Source: Bacillota bacterium (GTDB lineage: Bacteria; Bacillota_I; Bacilli_A; Acholeplasmatales; UBA5453). Taken from it: a stretch of 5,725 bases of DNA. Below the pieces are notes generated by a model, which had not been told where the DNA came from, searched no databases, and saw only the letters and a list, made by a program, of their open reading frames with translations. The DNA is taken from the NCBI GenBank assembly GCA_023436805.1, contig JAEZHT010000039.1, positions 1-5,725 of the forward strand. The letters are read 5' to 3'. Shown here piece after piece: positions 1 to 3,851 of the stretch; position 1 is the first letter of the stretch, and every line of letters starts with the position of its first letter. Both the position numbers and the translations under genes were made by a program.

Positions 1-15
1 TCTAGTTTTGAGAGA

Positions 16-126
16 TGTCTGGTGACGATGGCGAAGTGGACACACCTGTTCCCATCCCGAACACAGAAGTTAAGCACTTCAGCGCCGAAAATAGTACAAT
101 GTGCGAAGATAGGTCGTTGCCAGGCA
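16..126 (+). rRNA. rrf: 5S ribosomal RNA
   Basis: The terminal helix is visible: TGTCTGG at 16-22 pairs with CCAGGCA at 120-126, with one U-G pair. The internal core, with CCCATCCCGAACACAGAAGT starting at 52 and then TAAGC, is the conserved loop A / helix III region of bacterial 5S rRNA. The length of about 111 nt is on the short side, as is common in Mollicutes. It is followed 16 nt later by tRNA-Val, the usual Gram-positive rrn arrangement, so it is probably the 3' end of a 16S-23S-5S-tRNA transcription unit. The exact ends are set from the terminal helix and may be off by one or two bases. Confidence 0.96.
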
Positions 127-142
127 ATTCTCAACCCCAATA

Positions 143-218
143 GGGGGATTAGCTCAGTTGGGAGAGCATCTGCCTTACAAGCAGAGGGTCGGCGGTTCGA
201 GCCCGTCATCCCCCACCA
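143..218 (+). tRNA. tRNA-Val (anticodon TAC)
   Basis: A complete cloverleaf is visible. The acceptor stem pairs GGGGGAT (143-149) with ATCCCCC (208-214), the discriminator is A215 and CCA is encoded at 216-218. The anticodon stem TCTGC/GCAGA encloses CTTACAA with TAC at 176-178. The T-stem GGCGG/CCGTC contains one G-U pair. It is the first tRNA after 5S, as in the Bacillus rrn-linked clusters. Confidence 0.98.
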
Positions 219-255
219 TAAACTTACTTACTTGAAATCTATGCAAGTGAACTAA

Positions 256-331
256 GCCGAAATAGCTCAACTGGTAGAGCACCTGACTTGTAATCAGGGG
301 GTTGCGGGTTCAAGTCCTGTTTTCGGCACCA
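256..331 (+). tRNA. tRNA-Thr (anticodon TGT)
   Basis: The acceptor stem pairs GCCGAAA (256-262) with TTTCGGC (321-327), the discriminator is A328 and CCA is encoded. The anticodon stem CCTGA/TCAGG encloses CTTGTAA with TGT at 289-291. The T-stem GCGGG/CCTGT contains two G-U pairs. It lies 37 nt after tRNA-Val and 11 nt before tRNA-Lys, so it is part of one transcript. Confidence 0.98.
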
Positions 332-342
332 TTTGCAAAGTT

Positions 343-418
343 GTCCCGTTAGCTCAGTCGGTAGAGCACTTGACTTTTAATCAAGGGGTCAGAAGTTCGA
401 GCCTTCTACGGGACACCA
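343..418 (+). tRNA. tRNA-Lys (anticodon TTT)
   Basis: The acceptor stem pairs GTCCCGT (343-349) with ACGGGAC (408-414), the discriminator is A415 and CCA is encoded. The anticodon stem CTTGA/TCAAG encloses CTTTTAA with TTT at 376-378. The T-stem AGAAG/CTTCT is fully paired. Confidence 0.98.
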
Positions 419-441
419 TTCTTAAGTTTACCAACAAAAAT

Positions 442-529
442 GCCTGGATGGTGAAATAGGTAGACACGTGGGACTTAAAATCCCATGGACGATGAGTCCG
501 TGTCGGTTCAAGTCCGACTCTAGGTACCA
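442..529 (+). tRNA. tRNA-Leu (anticodon TAA)
   Basis: This is a class II tRNA of 88 nt with a long variable arm (the GGAC...GTCC region, about 487-499). The acceptor stem pairs GCCTGGA (442-448) with TCTAGGT (519-525) and has G-U pairs at its first and fifth positions. The discriminator is A526 and CCA is encoded. The anticodon stem TGGGA/TCCCA encloses CTTAAAA with TAA at 476-478. In Bacillus a Gly-Leu-Arg-Pro block follows this gene; here tRNA-Ala follows directly after 18 nt. Confidence 0.97.
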
Positions 530-547
530 ACTCAATTTTATTAAAGT

Positions 548-623
548 GGGGCTTTAGCTCAGCTGGGAGAGCGCCTGATTTGCACGCAGGAGGTCGACGG
601 TTCGATCCCGTTAAGCTCCACCA
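548..623 (+). tRNA. tRNA-Ala (anticodon TGC), mismatch at base of anticodon stem
   Basis: The acceptor stem pairs GGGGCTT (548-554) with AAGCTCC (613-619), with a G-U at the third pair. The discriminator is A620 and CCA is encoded. The anticodon TGC is at 581-583. The anticodon stem is CCTGA (574-578) against GCAGG (586-590), so its last pair, position 31 with 39, is A-G rather than the usual C-G. Every other helix pairs, including the T-stem GACGG/CCGTT with a terminal G-U. The gene otherwise looks functional. Confidence 0.96.
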
Positions 624-636
624 TTTTAATTATTAG

Positions 637-655
637 AGTGTAGAAATACACTTTT
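637..655 (+). other. GAAA-tetraloop hairpin with short T-run between tRNA-Ala and tRNA-Met
   Basis: AGTGTA (637-642) and TACACT (647-652) form a perfect 6-bp stem closed by a GAAA loop and followed by T's to 655. It sits in the 78-nt spacer 624-701, by far the longest gap in the tRNA array. It could be a weak attenuator, an RNA-processing structure, or the scar of a lost tRNA. The T-run is only four bases, so full termination is unlikely. No convincing new promoter was seen before 702. Confidence 0.45.
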
Positions 656-701
656 CGTATATAGTAACATCATTATCTTTGGTTTACCCAACACAGGACA
701 T

Positions 702-779
702 GGCGGTGTAGCTCAGCTGGTTTAGAGCGTACGGCTCATACCCGTAAGGTCGAGGGTTCAAGTCCCCCCGCCGCTACCA
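702..779 (+). tRNA. tRNA-Met elongator (anticodon CAT)
   Basis: The acceptor stem pairs GGCGGTG (702-708) with CGCCGCT (769-775) using two G-U pairs. The discriminator is A776 and CCA is encoded. The anticodon stem TACGG/CCGTA encloses CTCATAC with CAT at 737-739. Body sequence and stem identity match the Bacillus elongator Met tRNA as I recall it, which separates it from the two other CAT tRNAs here. The T-stem GAGGG (752-756) against CCCCC (764-768) contains one A-C mismatch at pair 50-64. Confidence 0.93.
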
Positions 780-783
780 ATTT

Positions 784-860
784 GGACCCGTAGCTCAGTT
801 GGTTAGAGCCACCGGCTCATAACCGGTTGGTCGTAGGTTCGAGTCCTACCGGGTCCACCA
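784..860 (+). tRNA. tRNA-Ile2 (anticodon CAT, expected lysidine-modified)
   Basis: The acceptor stem pairs GGACCCG (784-790) with CGGGTCC (850-856), the discriminator is A857 and CCA is encoded. The anticodon stem ACCGG/CCGGT encloses CTCATAA with CAT at 818-820. The T-stem GTAGG/CCTAC is fully paired. The GGACC...GGTCC acceptor and its position after elongator Met match the Bacillus tRNA-Ile(CAU). In that family TilS converts C34 to lysidine so that the tRNA reads AUA. The assignment to Ile rather than Met is inference from similarity and gene order. Confidence 0.88.
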
Positions 861-900
861 AACCCTGTTTTGAAAATTTAATCCAATCAATAATTGGCAA

Positions 901-991
901 GGAGAAATACCCAAGTCCGGCTGAAGGGATCGGTCTTGAAAACCGACAGGCTGTAAAAGGCGCGGGGGTTCGAATCCCTCTTTCTCCGCCA
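901..991 (+). tRNA. tRNA-Ser (anticodon TGA)
   Basis: This is a class II tRNA of 91 nt. The acceptor stem pairs GGAGAAA (901-907) with TTTCTCC (981-987), the discriminator is G988 and CCA is encoded. The anticodon stem TCGGT/ACCGA encloses CTTGAAA with TGA at 937-939. A long variable arm spans about 947-962, and the T-stem is GGGGG/CCCTC. The G discriminator and long arm are serine identity features. Confidence 0.97.
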
Positions 992-1002
992 TTATTAAAT
1001 AT

Positions 1003-1079
<77 letters not shown>

Positions 1080-1082
1080 AAT

Positions 1083-1158
1083 GGTCCGGTGGTGTAGTGG
1101 TTAACATGCCAGTCTGTCACACTGGAGATCGCGGGTTCAATTCCCGTCCGGACCGCCA
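1083..1158 (+). tRNA. tRNA-Asp (anticodon GTC)
   Basis: The acceptor stem pairs GGTCCGG (1083-1089) with CCGGACC (1148-1154), the discriminator is G1155 and CCA is encoded. The anticodon stem CCAGT/ACTGG encloses CTGTCAC with GTC at 1116-1118. The T-stem GCGGG/CCCGT ends in one G-U. Only 3 nt separate it from tRNA-fMet, so the two must be released by processing of a common precursor. Confidence 0.98.
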
Positions 1159-1169
1159 TTATTTGGCTT

Positions 1170-1245
<76 letters not shown>

Positions 1246-1279
1246 CTTAACACACATCAGCATCGCTGTTTATATAAAT

Positions 1280-1299
1280 ACCATTTCGATGGTTTTTTT
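1280..1299 (+). terminator. Intrinsic terminator of the rRNA-tRNA transcript
   Basis: ACCAT (1280-1284) pairs with ATGGT (1289-1293) around a TTCG tetraloop, and seven T's run from 1293 to 1299. The stem is short, but UUCG loops closing compact stems are unusually stable. A smaller hairpin, CAGC-ATC-GCTG (1258-1268), lies just upstream and may add to it. The position, between the last tRNA and a protein-coding operon with its own promoter, supports termination here. Confidence 0.75.
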
Positions 1300-1360
1300 A
1301 TTTTTATAAGGGTAATAATTATAGAAAATCGTGTTTTTTGGATACAATTTCAGCAATTTT

Positions 1361-1369
1361 TGTTATAAT
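1361..1369 (+). promoter_or_regulatory. Candidate upstream promoter (extended -10)
   Basis: A perfect TATAAT at 1364-1369 is preceded by TG one base upstream, the extended -10 pattern. The only -35-like hexamer nearby is a poor TTGGAT at 1338-1343 with a 20-bp spacer, so recognition would rest on the extended -10. If used, it would give the DegV operon a second start about 130 nt upstream of its start codon. Confidence 0.4.
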
Positions 1370-1377
1370 TTATATGG

Positions 1378-1406
1378 CAATTTTCACCAATTGTTTACCA
1401 AAATTG
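1378..1406. repeat. Inverted repeat CAATTTT / AAAATTG
   Basis: CAATTTT at 1378-1384 and AAAATTG at 1400-1406 form a 7-bp inverted repeat with a 15-nt loop, which itself contains the palindrome CAATTG (1388-1393). It lies just downstream of the candidate promoter at 1361-1369. It could be an operator or an RNA hairpin in a long leader. In AT-rich DNA a 7-bp repeat can also arise by chance. Confidence 0.3.
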
Positions 1407-1435
1407 ACTAATTTCTTATTTATAAGCTATATGTA

Positions 1436-1463
1436 TTGACTTCAAAGCCAGTTATGTTATGAT
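1436..1463 (+). promoter_or_regulatory. Main promoter of the degV-fabT operon
   Basis: The -35 box TTGACT (1436-1441, five of six consensus) and -10 box TATGAT (1458-1463, five of six) are 16 bp apart. A TG at 1455-1456 makes an extended -10. Transcription should start near 1470, giving a leader of roughly 38 nt. Inverted repeats overlap the -10 box and the start region. Confidence 0.8.
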
Positions 1464-1477
1464 ATTGACATAAGTAG

Positions 1478-1490
1478 TTTGAATATCAAA
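1478..1490. promoter_or_regulatory. Putative FabT operator (13-bp perfect dyad)
   Basis: TTTGA (1478-1482) and TCAAA (1486-1490) are perfect inverted half-sites around ATA. With the preceding AG (1476-1477) this nearly matches the streptococcal/lactococcal FabT operator core, recalled as AGTTTGATTATCAAA. It lies about 8-20 nt after the predicted transcription start and before the AAGGAG ribosome binding site, where a bound repressor would block promoter clearance. The second gene of the operon encodes a FabT-like protein, so autoregulation is likely. Binding itself is inference. Confidence 0.68.
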
Positions 1491-1507
1491 ACAATAAGGA
1501 GAAATTT

Positions 1508-2356
1508 ATGTCAAAAATTGGTATTATGGTTTGTGGTAACTCTGGTGTAGATTACCTAAAATTAAGCTATCCAGTCAAAGTGATTCATTCCACATTGAAC
1601 TTAGGTGGTAAAGAGTATGAAGATTTCGTAGACATCACCGCAGATGATTTCTACGCAACCGTCGTCAATAACCCAGACATCGCCATTTCAACTTCACAAA
1701 CACCTACCGGTAAGATTGCTGAAGTGTATGAAGAATTTGTTAAAGAAGGTTACACCGATGTTGTCGCCATCACCATCTCAGCTAAATTGTCAGGTACTTA
1801 CCAAGGCGCAGTGCTTGCTGCATCGATGGTAGAAGGGATCAATGTCCATGTGGTAGACTCTAGAAGTGTATCTCAAGGTGAAGTTTACTTAGTATTAGAA
1901 GCGATCGACATGATCAAAGCAGGCAAATCTGCAAAAGAAATCGCTGAAAGATTGGAAGTTCTCAGAGAACAAATTAAGATTTATGTATTGGTAGATACGT
2001 TGAAGTATCTTGTTAAAAATGGTCGTTTATCGGCAACTTCAGGCTTCTTGGGCACATTATTGAAGATTAAACCTTTATTACATGTTCTCCCAGATGGCAC
2101 TTTAGTTCCACTTGAAAAGATTCGTACTACTTCAAAAGCAAGAGAAAGACTACTTGAAATCCTTGTCGATGACATCAAAGGCAAGAACGTAGACATATTC
2201 ATCGCTTACACCAACAATAAATCGGATGCTGAAGTCATTAAAAATCTAATTTTAGAACAACGTTCCGATGTTAAAGTCGAATTGGTGCCATTAACACCAG
2301 TCGTTGGTGCCCATGCAGGCCCAGGTACTTTAGGTGTCGGTTATATAGTGAGGTAA
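1508..2356 (+). CDS. DegV family fatty-acid-binding protein (FakB-like)
   Basis: The protein has 282 residues, the normal size for DegV/FakB. FakB proteins bind a free fatty acid in the cytosol and present it to the kinase FakA, which makes acyl-phosphate for phospholipid synthesis. Visible family motifs, in order, are TSQTP (62-66), ISAKLSGTYQGA (90-101), VDSRSVSQGE (116-125), DTLKYLVKNGRLS (163-175) and GAHAGPGTLG (267-276). In characterised FakB proteins a Thr of the first motif, the Ser of the second and the His of the last (here H269) contact the fatty-acid carboxylate. The N-terminus reads CGNSGVD where many members have TDS..D. ATG 1508 has AAGGAG (1496-1501) six bases upstream. No signal peptide or membrane segment is seen. 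The next gene, a FabT-like regulator, begins 4 nt after the stop and supports a lipid role. The bound acyl chain cannot be read from sequence. Confidence 0.93.
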   Translation: MSKIGIMVCGNSGVDYLKLSYPVKVIHSTLNLGGKEYEDFVDITADDFYATVVNNPDIAISTSQTPTGKIAEVYEEFVKEGYTDVVAITISAKLSGTYQGAVLAASMVEGINVHVVDSRSVSQGEVYLVLEAIDMIKAGKSAKEIAERLEVLREQIKIYVLVDTLKYLVKNGRLSATSGFLGTLLKIKPLLHVLPDGTLVPLEKIRTTSKARERLLEILVDDIKGKNVDIFIAYTNNKSDAEVIKNLILEQRSDVKVELVPLTPVVGAHAGPGTLGVGYIVR

Positions 2357-2360
2357 GTTG

Positions 2361-2798
2361 ATGAGCCGTGCAAAAGATGTAATTAATGAATTGTTGGTCG
2401 AAGTATTCAACCACATATTATCGATCGAAGGACAAACGCTTAGAGAACGTGGCGTTAAACTCTCCATGAGTGAAGTACACGTCCTAGAAGCCATCAAAAA
2501 TTCACCAACCAAAACGATGGGTGATGTTGCCAAGAGACTTAGAATTACGCTAGGTACTTTAACCACATCCGTGGATGTCTTGGTTCGAAAGAAATATGTA
2601 ACGAGAAATCGCGCCAAAGACGACAAACGAAAAGTTATATTACAGCTCACAGATGCCGCCCTTGAAACCTTACAAATCCATGATGGATTCCACGATGAAA
2701 TGATCGAATCGGTCATGACTGATTTGGAGTTAGAAAAAGATGAGGCGTTGGTCAAATCCTTGGAAAACATCAGCAATTATTTTAAATCCAAATATTAA
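2361..2798 (+). CDS. fabT: MarR family regulator, FabT-like (fatty acid synthesis repressor)
   Basis: The product is a 145-residue winged-helix MarR protein, the usual family size. The recognition region, about residues 50-75, reads VAKRLRITLGTLTTSVDVL. It is followed by a wing with KDDKRKVILQLT. The segment ITLGTLTTS with RKKYVTR closely tracks VTLGTVTTS with RKGYIER of streptococcal FabT as I recall it. The N-terminal FNHILSIE and C-terminal FHDEMIE stretches also correspond. FabT represses fatty-acid synthesis genes with acyl-ACP as corepressor. I chose ATG 2361 over an in-frame TTG at 2358 because GAGGT (2350-2354) is spaced properly for ATG and too close to TTG. It is co-transcribed with the DegV/FakB gene, and a FabT-like operator lies in their shared promoter. 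It could instead be another MarR protein with a different ligand. Confidence 0.85.
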   Translation: MSRAKDVINELLVEVFNHILSIEGQTLRERGVKLSMSEVHVLEAIKNSPTKTMGDVAKRLRITLGTLTTSVDVLVRKKYVTRNRAKDDKRKVILQLTDAALETLQIHDGFHDEMIESVMTDLELEKDEALVKSLENISNYFKSKY

Positions 2799-2804
2799 AC
2801 ACAT

Positions 2805-2835
2805 AAGAATGCCTGTGAAAGGGCATTCTTTTTTT
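2805..2835 (+). terminator. Intrinsic terminator after fabT
   Basis: AAGAATGCC (2805-2813) pairs perfectly with GGCATTCTT (2822-2830) around an 8-nt loop. A T-run extends to 2835. It begins 6 nt after the fabT stop codon and cleanly separates the lipid operon from the glucokinase operon. Confidence 0.92.
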
Positions 2836-2841
2836 GACTTA

Positions 2842-2870
2842 ATGACTTTACTAGGCCTTCATGTTATAAT
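2842..2870 (+). promoter_or_regulatory. Promoter of the glucokinase-Enzyme I operon
   Basis: A perfect TATAAT (2865-2870) has TG one base upstream (2862-2863), an extended -10. A partial -35, ATGACT (2842-2847), lies 17 bp upstream. Transcription should start near 2877, about 30 nt before the start codon. No obvious operator or cre-like palindrome was seen around it. Confidence 0.78.
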
Positions 2871-2906
2871 TATCTTGAATAAAAACAAAGAAAAAAAGGT
2901 GATCAT

Positions 2907-3851
2907 ATGAAATATGTATTTGGCGTGGATGTCGGCGGAACATCGGTCAAAATTGGCTTTTTAAACCAAATTGGTAGCTTATTGGAATCTTGGAGTATCC
3001 CAACCGATTTGAGAAATCACGGCGGCAATATTTTATCCGACGTGGCCGATAGTATTCGAAAATTTGTGGAACTCAAATCTTTGAACGATACGGATATTTT
3101 AGGCTTTGGTTTTGGACTGCCTGGACCTGTCGTTGACAATGTAGCGATTAAATGCGTCAACTTGGGGTGGGAGAACGTCCAAGTGAGCGATGAATTTATA
3201 CGTGCTTATGGCAAACCCGTTTTAGTAAAAGCGGGCAACGACGCCACGGTTGCAGCAGCTGGTGAATACTGGCAAAAGCACATCGATGGGGACATCATCT
3301 TCATCACATTAGGTACCGGTGTCGGCGGTGGGATCATCGCCAATGGTAAGGTCATCGATGGTGCCCATGGCGCTGGCGGTGAAATCGGCCACATCCGTGC
3401 CGAACACCATGAACCACAACTCTGTACTTGTGGGTTATATGGCTGTTTAGAAACAGAAGTTGCGATTAGAGGTATCAATGCGAGAGCACGCAAACTGATG
3501 TCTGAAAAGAAATTAAAAACATCTTTGATAGATGATGAAACTTTATCACCAAAAAGAATATTTAACGCGGCGAAAGAAGGCGATGCCCTTGCCCTCGCTG
3601 TTGTCGATAAAACTGGTGAATATTTAGGTCAAACGTGTGCAGCACTGGCCGCAACCACCGACCCTAAAGCTTTCTTAATTGGTGGCGGGATTGCAAATGC
3701 TGGACAAATCCTCATTGACGCCATCAAAAAACACTATACAAAATATGCATTTTCTGCCATCAGAAATATGCAGTTTGAACTCGCTACTTTGGGTAATGAT
3801 GCGGGCATGTTCGGTGCCGCTTACCTCATCATTGCAGGCATGACTGCATGA
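2907..3851 (+). CDS. glcK: ROK family glucokinase
   Basis: This cytosolic enzyme phosphorylates glucose with ATP to glucose-6-phosphate for glycolysis. Its 314 residues fit the ROK glucokinases. Visible motifs are the N-terminal phosphate loop DVGGTSVK (8-15), the catalytic Asp in NDATVAAAGE (D112), the second ATP-binding loop TLGTGVGGG (134-142), and EIGH (159-162) followed by CTCGLYGCLE (173-182). E159, H162 and E182 correspond to sugar contacts. H162 with C173, C175 and C180 forms the structural zinc site. There is no N-terminal helix-turn-helix, so it is a kinase and not a ROK repressor. The ribosome binding site AGGTGATC (2897-2904) is complementary to the 16S 3' end. The stop TGA overlaps the ATG of the next gene, and a TAG follows in frame. 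Substrate preference (glucose versus another hexose) is inferred from the family. Confidence 0.93.
   Translation: MKYVFGVDVGGTSVKIGFLNQIGSLLESWSIPTDLRNHGGNILSDVADSIRKFVELKSLNDTDILGFGFGLPGPVVDNVAIKCVNLGWENVQVSDEFIRAYGKPVLVKAGNDATVAAAGEYWQKHIDGDIIFITLGTGVGGGIIANGKVIDGAHGAGGEIGHIRAEHHEPQLCTCGLYGCLETEVAIRGINARARKLMSEKKLKTSLIDDETLSPKRIFNAAKEGDALALAVVDKTGEYLGQTCAALAATTDPKAFLIGGGIANAGQILIDAIKKHYTKYAFSAIRNMQFELATLGNDAGMFGAAYLIIAGMTA

Noticed and set aside
22..255. Open reading frame across 5S rRNA and tRNA-Val
   Set aside because: It lies entirely over well-supported RNA genes and has no ribosome binding site or recognisable protein features.
2358..2360. TTG as an alternative, one-codon-longer start of the MarR/FabT-like gene
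   Set aside because: The GAGGT ribosome site at 2350-2354 leaves only 3 nt to TTG but 6 nt to ATG 2361, and ATG is the stronger start.
2330..2776. A 148-codon antisense frame over the MarR/FabT-like gene
   Set aside because: The sense protein matches a known family from end to end. The antisense translation is Ser-rich and featureless, as expected of a shadow frame.
2834..2839. TTGACT just after the fabT terminator as the -35 box of the glucokinase promoter
   Set aside because: The spacing to the TATAAT at 2865 would be 25 bp, too long. ATGACT at 2842-2847 with a 17-bp spacer fits better.
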